Of a stretch of DNA of 11,191 nt, positions 1 to 6,765 are shown in pieces; within the stretch, counting starts at the first letter, position 1; every line of letters starts with the position of its first letter. Under the pieces are notes generated by a model. It had not been told where the DNA came from. It saw only the letters and a program-made list of their open reading frames with translations, and did not search any database. The position numbers and the translations under genes are program-made. Where the stretch lies: contig JAZRVW010000035.1 of NCBI GenBank assembly GCA_045599385.1, positions 1-11,191 on the forward strand, written 5' to 3'. Origin of the DNA: F23-B02 sp045599385 (GTDB lineage Bacteria; Bacillota; Clostridia; Oscillospirales; Oscillospiraceae).

Positions 1-417
1 GTCAGCGCCCATATTGAGCAGTGCAATCTCAACGACAAGGACACCTGCCGCGGCAATCAGTCCCGTTGAAGCGGGACGTAGTCCATAAAATGCGGCATCG
101 ACATATTTGTTCTTTCTGAAGCGGTCAAGCACTGCAATAATAAGAAGAACAATGATAATTCCGGGAGTAATTATGCCCAGCGTTGCAGCCAGAGAGCCCC
201 GGAAGCCTGCGGTTGTGAAGCCCGTGTACGTTGCCATGTTAATCCCGATAGGACCGGGCGTAGACTCAGAAACAGCCAGCATATCCGCAATCTGATTATA
301 GGTAAACCAGCCCGTACGGTCTGACATATCGTAGAGAAACGGAAGTGTGGCCATGCCGCCGCCAACGGAAAACAGACCGATTTTGAAGAACTCCCACCAA
401 AGCCGGAGAAGAATCAT
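1..417 (-). CDS. Chromate transporter (CHR family), second half of a split pair, partial
   Basis: This is an integral membrane protein of the short-chain CHR family, whose members usually work as a pair of half-size proteins. Members export chromate, but in many anaerobes the natural substrate is unknown. It reads from ATG at 417 leftwards off the window edge (139 codons present, C-terminus missing). The N-terminal amphipathic stretch EFFKIGLFSVGGGMATLP carries the family's glycine-rich FxxGGGxxxxP signature. The hydrophobic segments GFRGSLAATLGIITPGIIIV and TGLIAAAGVLVVEIALL follow. The conserved SESTPGPIGIN loop matches the QCLPGIIMVN loop of the upstream partner, as expected from an ancient internal duplication. 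The start overlaps the partner's stop in an ATGA arrangement, with GGAGGTG eight bases upstream, so the two are translationally coupled. Substrate assignment is family-level only. Confidence 0.85.
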   Translation of the reverse strand, partial: MILLRLWWEFFKIGLFSVGGGMATLPFLYDMSDRTGWFTYNQIADMLAVSESTPGPIGINMATYTGFTTAGFRGSLAATLGIITPGIIIVLLIIAVLDRFRKNKYVDAAFYGLRPASTGLIAAAGVLVVEIALLNMGAD

Positions 418-956
418 TCAGACTTCACCTCCAGCCCTTTTATCACAATGCCGAGTATTGCCGAAACCACCACAAACACAACGGGTGTAACGCCCGTCAG
501 CAGTGAAAGCAATGCCACAAGTGCGAAAATCGCAAAGCATTTCCAGTCAATAACCGAGCTTTTCCAAAGCTTCACAACGGCGTTGAAGATAAGGACACAT
601 ACGCAGACTCTTATCCCCGCAAATGCCTTTTTTACTATCTCGGAGTCGGCAAAGTTTGTGAGAAGCGCTGCAATAACCGTTATGATGATAAGCGCGGGAC
701 AAACTGTACCAAACGCGGCAGCAATTCCACCTGCGGTGCCTTTGCGCTTCTGCCCCACAAAAATCATGGTGTTTACCATGATAATACCAGGCAGGCACTG
801 ACCGATTGCGTAATAATCAAGCACCTCCGCCTCGGTAACCCATTTTCTGTTTTCAACAACTTCCCTCTGAAGTATGGGAAGCATGGCGTAGCCTCCCCCG
901 AAGGTCATAATACCTACGCGGAAGGCCACGGTAAATATTTCAAATAGCTCTCTCAT
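414..956 (-). CDS. Chromate transporter (CHR family), first half of a split pair
   Basis: This is a 180-residue half-size CHR membrane protein, about the normal length for the short-chain family. The N-terminus has FRVGIMTFGGGYAMLPILQR (about residues 12-31), the FGGGxxxxP hallmark. The loop YAIGQCLPGIIMVNTMIFVG follows at about 49-68. Several strongly hydrophobic segments make up the rest (about 72-100, 110-128, 139-176). Its partner starts within its stop codon, so the two probably form a heteromeric transporter. The start overlaps the stop of the phospho-sugar mutase (ATGA). Only a weak AAGG lies one base in front, so translation probably depends on coupling to that gene. Whether chromate is the real substrate cannot be told from sequence. 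Confidence 0.87.
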   Translation of the reverse strand: MRELFEIFTVAFRVGIMTFGGGYAMLPILQREVVENRKWVTEAEVLDYYAIGQCLPGIIMVNTMIFVGQKRKGTAGGIAAAFGTVCPALIIITVIAALLTNFADSEIVKKAFAGIRVCVCVLIFNAVVKLWKSSVIDWKCFAIFALVALLSLLTGVTPVVFVVVSAILGIVIKGLEVKSE

Positions 957-2680
957 TCCTTGAGGCTTTCTGCAAACTTTGCATATTTTGCAATCTTTTC
1001 ATTGCATTCGCTCTCATTTTCGCCCTTGCTGAGAATATAAACCTTGATTTTAGGCTCAGTACCTGAGGGCCGAATAATAAAGTTGCTTCCGTCGGCAAGC
1101 TCAAAGTACAGAACATTGGAGCCCTTGATGCTTGTTTCGCCTACAACGCCGATTTCGGGAACGGAAATGCTTCCGTCAGCATAGTCGCGGATACGGAAAA
1201 CGTCTGTATCTGCGATGACCGCAGGCGGATTTTCACGGAGGTTTGCCATGATGCTCTTCATCTTAGCAAGACCGTCAAGACCGGGCATCACAAGATTGAG
1301 CGTCTTTTCACCGTACCAGCCGTATTTCTCATACAGACTCTGCATTGCCTGCTTGAGATTCATGCCATTGTCAAAATAATATGCCGCCATCTCCGCAACC
1401 ATCATTGATGCGGTAACCGCGTCCTTATCGCGTACATAGTCGCCCATCATATAGCCGTAGCTCTCTTCGTAAGCAAAAATATACTTGTAGCTTCCGGCCT
1501 TTTCCCATTCAGCAACACGCTCGGCCATAAACTTGAAGCCCGTAAAGGTATCTTCAAAATGAACGCCGTTGTTCTCTGCAACAACCTTTGCCATTTCTGT
1601 GGTTACGATGCTCTTTACCGCACCTGCGTTTTCGGGCAGAGTTCCGGTTCTCTTCTTTGCGTTTATTACATAGTCAAGCAGAAGAACACCCATCTGATTA
1701 CCGGAAATTGCAGAATATCCTTCACCGTCACGCACCATGACGCCGATACGGTCGGAGTCGGGGTCAGTTCCGATAATCAGGTCGCTGCCGACTTCTTTTG
1801 CAAGTTGGGCGGCAAGATAGAAGCCTTCGGGGTTTTCGGGGTTGGGGCTTTCAACCGTGGGGAAAGAACCGTCAAGCACCATCTGCTCCTTTACGGGATA
1901 CAGCTGGGTAATTCCCAGTCTCTTAAGCGCTTCGGGAACAAGCTTCCAGCCTGCGCCGTGGAAAGGTGTATAAACAATCTTGAATCTGTCCGCAACCTTA
2001 GCAACAACGTCCTTATCGATTGCCTGTCCAAGTACCTCTTCAAGATATGCCGCGTCTGTTTCATCGCCGATAAGCTCAATGCGTCCGTCGGCAACGGCCT
2101 CGTCAAAATCGCAGCTTATAAAACCGTTGAAAACATCAATCTGATTCATCTGCTCCGCGATTGCTGCCGCGTGCTGAGGAGGCAGCTGAGCGCCGTCAGA
2201 CCAGTACACCTTGTAGCCGTTATATTCTTTGGGGTTATGGCTTGCGGTAATATTAAGGCCTGCGGTGGTGCCGTAATAGCGTACGGCAAAGCTGAGCTCG
2301 GGTGTAGGGCGCAGTGCCTCAAACAGACGGACGTGAATGCCGTTTGCCGCCATTACGCAGGCAGCTTCCTTTGCAAAAACATCGCTGTTTATGCGGCAGT
2401 CAAAGCAGATTGCAATGCCCTTTTCCATCGCTTCCCCGCCTTCCGCCTTTATTACATTGGCAAATGCCTGGGTTGCATAGCGGATAACATGAACGTTCAT
2501 GTGATGCAGTCCGACCTTCATGGTACCGCGAAGTCCTGCGGTGCCAAACTCAAGCGGGGCAAAAAAGCGGCTTTCTATCTCTTTTTCATCGTCTGCAATG
2601 GAATTGAGCTCCTCCCACTCGCTTTCGCTGAGTGCAGGGCTGTCAAGCCATAGCTGGTACTCTTCCTTATAAGTCTTCAT
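953..2680 (-). CDS. Phospho-sugar mutase (alpha-D-phosphohexomutase; phosphoglucomutase/phosphomannomutase)
   Basis: This cytoplasmic enzyme interconverts hexose 1- and 6-phosphates, typically glucose, through a phosphoserine intermediate. It feeds UDP-glucose and envelope sugar synthesis. All four signatures of the superfamily are visible in order. The catalytic loop NITASHNP has the phosphoserine at S147. The metal-binding loop DPDSDR is at 306-311. The sugar-specificity loop EESYG is at 405-409. The phosphate-binding loop RPSGTEPK is at 537-544. At 575 residues it matches the long PgcA-type phosphoglucomutases of Firmicutes rather than the shorter GlmM (about 450). AAGGGAG sits eight bases before the ATG. 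The gene overlaps the preceding small gene by 14 bases and the CHR gene after it by 4. Glucose against mannose specificity cannot be settled from sequence; the EESYG loop favours glucose-type activity. Confidence 0.93.
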   Translation of the reverse strand: MKTYKEEYQLWLDSPALSESEWEELNSIADDEKEIESRFFAPLEFGTAGLRGTMKVGLHHMNVHVIRYATQAFANVIKAEGGEAMEKGIAICFDCRINSDVFAKEAACVMAANGIHVRLFEALRPTPELSFAVRYYGTTAGLNITASHNPKEYNGYKVYWSDGAQLPPQHAAAIAEQMNQIDVFNGFISCDFDEAVADGRIELIGDETDAAYLEEVLGQAIDKDVVAKVADRFKIVYTPFHGAGWKLVPEALKRLGITQLYPVKEQMVLDGSFPTVESPNPENPEGFYLAAQLAKEVGSDLIIGTDPDSDRIGVMVRDGEGYSAISGNQMGVLLLDYVINAKKRTGTLPENAGAVKSIVTTEMAKVVAENNGVHFEDTFTGFKFMAERVAEWEKAGSYKYIFAYEESYGYMMGDYVRDKDAVTASMMVAEMAAYYFDNGMNLKQAMQSLYEKYGWYGEKTLNLVMPGLDGLAKMKSIMANLRENPPAVIADTDVFRIRDYADGSISVPEIGVVGETSIKGSNVLYFELADGSNFIIRPSGTEPKIKVYILSKGENESECNEKIAKYAKFAESLKE

Positions 2681-2987
2681 ATTCAGCGCTCCCTTCGCTT
2701 AAATTCACAGCGTCCTCATACATGGTTCTGGGGACATATATATCAACTCCCGTGCCGCTCATGCCCAGCATCAGACGGCCGAAATCGCCGTCATTGGGAT
2801 ACTGTCTGATACACGGTATATTATAGGCTTCAAGTAGATTTACAAGCATCTCATCGCTCATATCAAGGCTCAAGCGGTGAGTGAGGAATACCGGTTCAAC
2901 AGGCTTCCCCTCTTCATCCTTGGGCCAGCGTTTAAGAATATCGCCGGTGAGGTGTCTGCCCCACTCCAGTTTTATATCATTATCCAT
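2667..2987 (-). CDS. Small conserved-type protein of unknown function (DUF2007-like pattern)
   Basis: This is a soluble, acidic protein of 106 residues with no signal peptide or membrane segment. I cannot name it with certainty. The central part (about 31-95), with PVFLTHRLSLDMSDEMLVNL, AYNIPCIRQYPNDGDFG and GVDIYVPRTMYEDAVNL, resembles the small DUF2007 'putative signal transducing' domain. That domain has a short helix and a 'gIp' strand followed by 'iyVp...ledA'. This is pattern recognition only. An in-frame ATG also exists at 3002, overlapping the rlmH stop. However, GGAGG at 2993-2997 stands five bases before the ATG at 2987, while nothing suitable precedes 3002, so the shorter form is chosen. 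It sits between rlmH and the sugar mutase in the murA operon and overlaps the mutase by 14 bases. Confidence 0.75.
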   Translation of the reverse strand: MDNDIKLEWGRHLTGDILKRWPKDEEGKPVEPVFLTHRLSLDMSDEMLVNLLEAYNIPCIRQYPNDGDFGRLMLGMSGTGVDIYVPRTMYEDAVNLSEGSAEYEDL

Positions 2988-2998
2988 GACTGCCTCCG

Positions 2999-3481
2999 TC
3001 ATTTATGGTATCTTGAACCTTCGTTAATTTTAAAGCTTCTGTATATCTGCTCGGCAAGCATTACGCGGGCAAGATGATGCGGAAAGGTCATTTCAGACAT
3101 GCCGAGGCGCATATCAGCACGCTTTTTTACGCTTTCCGCCATGCCGAAGGACCCGCCTATAATAAAGCATATTTTTGCTTTTCCCGCAAGTGCCAGGCTG
3201 CTGATTTTTTCCGCAAGCTCCTCACTTTTAAGCTGCTTTGCGCCAACGCACATCGCAATTACATAGGCATCCTTCGGAATGCTTTTTTCAATTTCAACAG
3301 CTTCCTTGTCAAGCGCCGCTTTAATTTCCTTATCAGACGGATTGTCGGGAAGCTTTGTTTCGCTCAGTTCAAGGCACTCAAATCTGCAATAGGCCGATAG
3401 TCTGCGGGAATATTCGTTTACTGCGTCAATATAGAATTTTTCCTTCATTTTTCCTACGCAGATAAGCTTTATCCCAAGCAT
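2999..3481 (-). CDS. rlmH: 23S rRNA (pseudouridine-1915-N3) methyltransferase RlmH
   Basis: RlmH methylates N3 of the pseudouridine at position 1915 in helix 69 of 23S rRNA, on assembled 70S ribosomes, using S-adenosylmethionine. The 160-residue length is exactly family-typical. It has the SPOUT-fold features: an N-terminal strand IKLICVGKMKE, the glycine-rich SAM-knot loop CFIIGGSFGM (about 105-114), and the highly conserved C-terminus with MTFPHHLARVMLAEQIYRSF ending in the RYHK tail. A strong site (GGAGAGG, seven bases from ATG) lies inside the end of the upstream metallo-hydrolase gene, from which it is separated by two bases. The walJ-rlmH adjacency is a known arrangement in Bacillota. 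The stop overlaps an alternative upstream ATG of the next gene. Confidence 0.97.
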   Translation of the reverse strand: MLGIKLICVGKMKEKFYIDAVNEYSRRLSAYCRFECLELSETKLPDNPSDKEIKAALDKEAVEIEKSIPKDAYVIAMCVGAKQLKSEELAEKISSLALAGKAKICFIIGGSFGMAESVKKRADMRLGMSEMTFPHHLARVMLAEQIYRSFKINEGSRYHK

Positions 3482-3483
3482 TA

Positions 3484-4254
3484 TTATACCTCTCCTATAT
3501 GTACCTCAAGCATTGAATCCGCAGGCGCAACACTTAATTTTACATCAAGTCCGCATATTGCACCGCTTACAGCATCAAAGGCCTTTGCAGGTGTATTGTT
3601 TTCTCTGCTCAGATGACCTAATATTATATGCTTTGTACCACTTTTTGCAAGCAAAACAGCAAGATTTTTGCAGTCATCGTTTGAAAGATGGCCGCGGGAG
3701 GATAAAATTCTGCACTTCAGAAAATAAGGATACGGTCCGTTCTTTAGCATTTCGATATCATGATTTGCTTCAATAACCACAGTATCCGCGCCCGAAAGTC
3801 CGCAGAGCATATCTTCTGTAACAGAGCCCGTGTCGGTTGCAAAGGCAAAAACCTTCTCCCCCGCTATTCTGTATCCCACGCTGAACGTCGAGTCATGCGG
3901 TGTCCTGAACGCAGAAATTTCCGTACTGACGATGTTGAAAGCTTTATTCAATTCAATAATACTGATAAAATCCGCAAGCTGAGGCTTCATACCGACAAGG
4001 ACATCTGCAAGCTCTGCAGGGGCAAACACCTTTACTCCGTAGTGTTTTACAAGCATTGGAAGTCCGGAAATATGATCGGAGTGCTCATGTGTTATGAGCA
4101 CTCCGCCTATATCCTGCGGAGTAAGACCAAGCTCGCCAAGACAATTTACTATCCTGCGCATGGAAATACCCGCATCGATCAGTATATTGGCCTTGCCGTC
4201 AGAAAGGAGGCTGCAGTTACCTGTTGAGCCGCTGGCAAAAGTCACTATACGCAT
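3484..4254 (-). CDS. walJ: MBL-fold metallo-hydrolase, WalJ/YycJ type
   Basis: This is a cytoplasmic metallo-beta-lactamase-fold protein of the YycJ/WalJ group. In Bacillus and Streptococcus these belong to the WalRK (YycFG) cell-wall operon and are thought to act as a nuclease or phosphodiesterase linking wall synthesis with chromosome events. The N-terminus MRIVTFASGSTGNCSLL is characteristic of the group. The dinuclear metal site is visible as THEHSDH at 55-61 with an upstream IDAG strand. Later metal ligands fit TPHDST, ATDTGSV (D in a DTG motif), SNDDC and the near-terminal ILGHLSREN. Length (256) is normal. The ribosome site is weak (AGGT, six bases before ATG). It starts 11 bases after the murA stop. 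No walR/walK genes are in the window, so the group name rests on sequence and on linkage to rlmH. Confidence 0.88.
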   Translation of the reverse strand: MRIVTFASGSTGNCSLLSDGKANILIDAGISMRRIVNCLGELGLTPQDIGGVLITHEHSDHISGLPMLVKHYGVKVFAPAELADVLVGMKPQLADFISIIELNKAFNIVSTEISAFRTPHDSTFSVGYRIAGEKVFAFATDTGSVTEDMLCGLSGADTVVIEANHDIEMLKNGPYPYFLKCRILSSRGHLSNDDCKNLAVLLAKSGTKHIILGHLSRENNTPAKAFDAVSGAICGLDVKLSVAPADSMLEVHIGEV

Positions 4255-4265
4255 GTTATTACCTA

Positions 4266-5570
4266 TTAACCTATTGAAATTACCTTATCTACAGTTTCTG
4301 TATCATCGGGGAAATCTACAAGAGCAATGTCAGCACCGAGAGCACGGAGCTTGCCGACAAAATTCTCGTATCCGCGTTCAATAAAGTGGATATCCTCAAT
4401 CTCGGTTGTGCCGGAAGCGCACAGACCTGCGATTACCATTGCGGCACCTGCACGGAGATCACAAGCCATGACGGGAGCGCCGGTAAGTCTGTTGCCACCT
4501 TCAATAATAGCAATTCTGCCGTCCACCTGAATGTCGGCACCCATCTTGCGAAGCTCGTTTACATACTTGAAACGGTTGTCGTATATTCCCTCAGTAATTA
4601 CGGAAGTACCTGTTGCGAGGCAAAGAAGAGCGCCCATCTGAGGCTGCATATCCGTGGGAAAGCCGGGATAAGGAAGGGTTTTTACATTGGCCTTGCGGAG
4701 ATTGCCGTTGCTCTTTACAAGCACGGAATCTTCATATTCCTGAACAATTGTGCCGGTTTCACGAAGCTTTGCACTGATGCACTCAAGGTGCTTGGGAATT
4801 ACGTTCTTAACAAGAACCTCACCGCCGGTTGCCGCAGCGGCTGCCATATAGGTGCCTGCTTCAATCTGGTCGGGAATGATAGAATAGTTGCCGCCGTGAA
4901 GGCTTTCAACGCCGTTGATTTTGATTGTATCGGTACCTGCACCGCGGATATCTGCACCCATGGAGTTGAGGAAATTTGCAAGGTCAACAATATGGGGCTC
5001 ACGTGCGGCGTTCTCGATAATGGTACGTCCGCTTGCCATGGTTGCGGCAAGAATGATGTTCATAGTTGCGCCAACGGAAACCTTGTCAAGATATATCTTT
5101 GCACCGTGAAGTCTGCCGTCGGGAGCATCTGCATAAACAAAGCCGTTTCTGACGTCAATATCAGCGCCAAGTGCGGTCATGCCCTTGATATGCTGGTCAA
5201 TGGGACGAACGCCGAAATTACAACCGCCGGGCATAGTTGCCTTTGCATGGCCGAAACGGCTGAGCATTGCACCGATAAGATAGTAGGACGCACGAATCTT
5301 ACGCATAAGGTCAAAGGGAGCGTCACAGAATCTGACATTGCGGCTGTCTATCTCAATTGTGGAGCGATTGATAAGCTTTACCTCCGCACCGAGATGGGTA
5401 AGGATAGTGAGAAGCATATCGGTATCGCTGATTTCAGGTATATTTTCAATGCGGCAAACACCGTCAACCATAAGAGCAGCGGGAATTATTGCAACAGCAG
5501 CATTCTTTGCGCCGCTGATTTCGACCTCGCCCTGCAGAGGTTTGCCACCGTTAATTACGTACTTTTCCAT
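4266..5570 (-). CDS. murA: UDP-N-acetylglucosamine 1-carboxyvinyltransferase (MurA)
   Basis: MurA transfers enolpyruvate from phosphoenolpyruvate to UDP-GlcNAc. This is the first committed step of peptidoglycan synthesis and the target of fosfomycin. The 434-residue length fits. The N-terminal block GGKPLQGEVEISGAKNAAVA carries the invariant K22-N23 pair. The active-site loop TMPGGCNFGVRPIDQH has the catalytic, fosfomycin-reactive cysteine at C117, so it is predicted fosfomycin-sensitive at the target level (some bacteria carry Asp here). The conserved PYPGFPTDMQPQ segment and the LRAGAAMVIAGL block follow in the C-terminal half. AAAGGTG lies six bases before the ATG. It is the first gene of the seven-gene minus-strand run and has its own strong promoter. 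Many Firmicutes carry two murA paralogues; which one this is cannot be told here. Confidence 0.97.
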   Translation of the reverse strand: MEKYVINGGKPLQGEVEISGAKNAAVAIIPAALMVDGVCRIENIPEISDTDMLLTILTHLGAEVKLINRSTIEIDSRNVRFCDAPFDLMRKIRASYYLIGAMLSRFGHAKATMPGGCNFGVRPIDQHIKGMTALGADIDVRNGFVYADAPDGRLHGAKIYLDKVSVGATMNIILAATMASGRTIIENAAREPHIVDLANFLNSMGADIRGAGTDTIKINGVESLHGGNYSIIPDQIEAGTYMAAAAATGGEVLVKNVIPKHLECISAKLRETGTIVQEYEDSVLVKSNGNLRKANVKTLPYPGFPTDMQPQMGALLCLATGTSVITEGIYDNRFKYVNELRKMGADIQVDGRIAIIEGGNRLTGAPVMACDLRAGAAMVIAGLCASGTTEIEDIHFIERGYENFVGKLRALGADIALVDFPDDTETVDKVISIG

Positions 5571-5576
5571 ATGTTA

Positions 5577-5583
5577 CACCTTT
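5577..5583 (-). promoter_or_regulatory. murA ribosome binding site
   Basis: AAAGGTG on the minus strand, six bases before the murA ATG, supports the chosen start. Confidence 0.7.
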
Positions 5584-5589
5584 CATTAG

Positions 5590-5610
5590 GCACATCCACA
5601 CCCGATGTGC
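5590..5610 (-). promoter_or_regulatory. Stem-loop at the 5' end of the murA transcript
   Basis: On the minus strand GCACATC and GATGTGC form a seven-base-pair perfect stem around a seven-base loop (GGGTGTG). The stem begins at about the predicted transcription start of the promoter immediately upstream, so the murA operon mRNA should start with this hairpin. 5'-terminal hairpins can protect mRNAs from 5'-end-dependent decay; that role here is inferred. It is not followed by a U-run, so it is not a terminator. Confidence 0.55.
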
Positions 5611-5616
5611 GTTTAA

Positions 5617-5645
5617 ATTATAGCATAGGCTTGACACAATATCAA
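5617..5645 (-). promoter_or_regulatory. Sigma-A promoter of the murA operon
   Basis: On the minus strand there is TTGATA (5640-5645), a spacer of exactly 17 bases, and a perfect TATAAT (5617-5622). The TGC just upstream of the -10 adds an extended -10 (TGn) element. The predicted start of transcription is near 5610, about 40 bases before the murA ATG. No second promoter or terminator is evident downstream through the CHR genes, so this probably drives the whole run. Confidence 0.82.
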
Positions 5646-5669
5646 CAATATTTTGTAAACAATCTGTAA

Positions 5670-6212
5670 CTAGTCATCAATATATAGTAGTGTATTAGCT
5701 TTCAATACCGCAACTATCGTCTTTGCATCGTCAATTTTGCCGGTCATACAAAGCTTGACAAGCTCACTGATGTGATGCTTTTCAATGTTCAGGAACTCAT
5801 CTTCATCGGGGTGGCTCTGTCCGCCGTGAAGTCCTCTTGCTATATAAATGTGCAGAACTTCCGATGAAAAGCCTGGAGAAGTGCAGCAGGGCCCAAGATA
5901 TATGAGTTCATCTGCGGTAAGGCCGGTTTCCTCAGAAAGCTCTCTGATTGCGCATTCTCTGTGGTCTTCTCCGTATTCAAGCTTACCTGCAGGCGCCTCA
6001 AGCATCGCTCTCTGGAAGGGATATCTGAACTGTCTTACGCAATAGCAGTAGCCGTCTCTGTCGATGGGAAGTACCGTTACACCTCCGGGGTGCTCAACCA
6101 CTTCCCTCTTGACAATTTTGCCGTTTATGAGCTCGGCATCGTCAAGTCTGACGTTTACAATTACGCCTTTATACTTAATTTCGCCGCTGATTTTCTTCTC
6201 AATTAGTTCCAT
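5670..6212 (-). CDS. NUDIX hydrolase, ADP-ribose pyrophosphatase type
   Basis: This is a cytoplasmic hydrolase of nucleoside diphosphate derivatives, most likely ADP-ribose to AMP and ribose 5-phosphate. The complete Nudix box Gx5Ex7RELxEExGL runs from G76 to L98 (start GKLEYGED, end RELSEETGL) and includes the metal-binding REL and EE residues. The preceding QFRYPFQRAMLEAPAGKLE and the following YLGPCCTSPGFSSEVLHIY stretch are typical of the ADP-ribose pyrophosphatase (NudF/YqkG-like) subfamily. That subfamily has an N-terminal dimerisation strand region (residues 1-55). Length 180 is normal. The site GAGG is four bases from the ATG, a little close. It is read toward murA, with 99 bases between and no clear terminator, so some read-through is possible. 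Confidence 0.92.
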   Translation of the reverse strand: MELIEKKISGEIKYKGVIVNVRLDDAELINGKIVKREVVEHPGGVTVLPIDRDGYCYCVRQFRYPFQRAMLEAPAGKLEYGEDHRECAIRELSEETGLTADELIYLGPCCTSPGFSSEVLHIYIARGLHGGQSHPDEDEFLNIEKHHISELVKLCMTGKIDDAKTIVAVLKANTLLYIDD

Positions 6213-6225
6213 TTTGCCTCAGAGC

Positions 6226-6261
6226 TACTTTACATAATTAATAATTTCATACTTTACATAA
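6226..6261. repeat. Two 12-base direct repeats in the NUDIX leader
   Basis: TACTTTACATAA occurs at 6226-6237 and again, identically, at 6250-6261, 24 bases apart. Both copies lie between the candidate NUDIX promoter and its start codon. Exact repeats of this length at a fixed short spacing could be operator half-sites, but the region is AT-rich and chance is not excluded. Confidence 0.5.
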
Positions 6262-6270
6262 CGTGAATTC

Positions 6271-6299
6271 AGTATACCACTTTTACAATATAATTTCCA
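6271..6299 (-). promoter_or_regulatory. Candidate promoter for the NUDIX gene
   Basis: On the minus strand there is TGGAAA (6294-6299), a 17-base spacer and TATACT (6271-6276) with TGG in the extended -10 position. The -35 is weak (4 of 6 matches) and the -10 is good (5 of 6). Transcription would start near 6264, giving a leader of about 50 bases that contains both 12-base direct repeats. Confidence 0.45.
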
Positions 6300-6310
6300 T
6301 AAATTTTGTA

Positions 6311-6339
6311 TAGAAAATCAGTTTTTTTTGCAATAAAAT
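6311..6339 (+). promoter_or_regulatory. Candidate promoter for the small ORF at 6432
   Basis: TAGAAA (6311-6316), a 17-base spacer and TAAAAT (6334-6339) give an acceptable but not strong sigma-A promoter. It would produce a leader of roughly 85 bases. A second possibility is TATAAT at 6289-6294 with AATTCA 17 bases upstream, which would be back-to-back with the NUDIX promoter. The AT-rich sequence makes both uncertain. Confidence 0.3.
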
Positions 6340-6431
6340 TGACGCTGTAAACCTATTTTAACGCATTCTTTTCCGCAACGAAATTTTCTTGTAACTCAGT
6401 TGTAATTTTATAGTTTTCAGGAGGAAATATT

Positions 6432-6659
6432 ATGTTATCCGATTTCGCTGAAGGTCGTTTTCTCACCGCGGTTTTTGAAGGAAAGTGCCCGGATTATTCA
6501 TTGATTAAATGTCTGCTGCGACTAAAGCATCTGCACGGAAATACCGTTGTTGATTTGTTTAAGCACGACGGTAAAACCCTTATGATTGCATATCCCGCAC
6601 CGCCCAAATCCGCTGTTGGTACTTCTCATCTTCCCTCCGGAAGACATCGCCGTATTTAA
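6432..6659 (+). CDS. Small hypothetical protein (75 aa)
   Basis: I do not recognise this protein. It is 75 residues, soluble, with no signal peptide or membrane segment. The N-terminal two thirds have mixed leucine-rich composition (SLIKCLLRLKHLHG) and could form helices. The tail is basic and proline-rich (PAPPKSAVGTSHLPSGRHRR). Support for translation is a textbook AGGAGG at 6420-6425, seven bases before the ATG, in a stretch without any competing ORF. The gene stands alone between a divergent NUDIX gene and the murT operon. Both flanking intergenic regions are long, and no terminator is obvious after its stop. It could be a lineage-specific small protein, a leader peptide, or a remnant. 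Confidence 0.5.
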   Translation: MLSDFAEGRFLTAVFEGKCPDYSLIKCLLRLKHLHGNTVVDLFKHDGKTLMIAYPAPPKSAVGTSHLPSGRHRRI

Positions 6660-6726
6660 TACTATTATCTGCTGTATACATAATTTAATATTCGCTCATC
6701 TGCATTATCTTAATTTTACATTTTTC

Positions 6727-6755
6727 TTGTACGCCTTCCTTATGTGTGGTAAAAT
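6727..6755 (+). promoter_or_regulatory. Candidate promoter upstream of the structured element and murT
   Basis: TTGTAC (6727-6732), a 17-base spacer and TAAAAT (6750-6755) with TGG in the extended -10 position. A TATAAT also overlaps at 6755-6760 but lacks a spaced -35. Transcription would begin near 6762, right at the left end of the inverted-repeat element. The whole element would then be the 5' leader of the murT operon. Confidence 0.4.
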
Positions 6756-6765
6756 ATAATGAATT

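Noticed and set aside
1559..2653. A 364-codon plus-strand open frame
   Set aside because: Antisense to the phospho-sugar mutase, which shows four diagnostic motifs. No credible ribosome site or domain.
5631..5660. Plus-strand TTGACA-like sequence that could be a -35 element
   Set aside because: No suitable -10 at the right distance and no plus-strand gene downstream; the same bases belong to the minus-strand murA promoter.
4386..5669. A 427-codon plus-strand open frame
   Set aside because: It is fully antisense to murA, which has all catalytic motifs. The frame has no family resemblance, is cysteine-rich in an uneven way and lacks a ribosome site. It is a codon-bias shadow.
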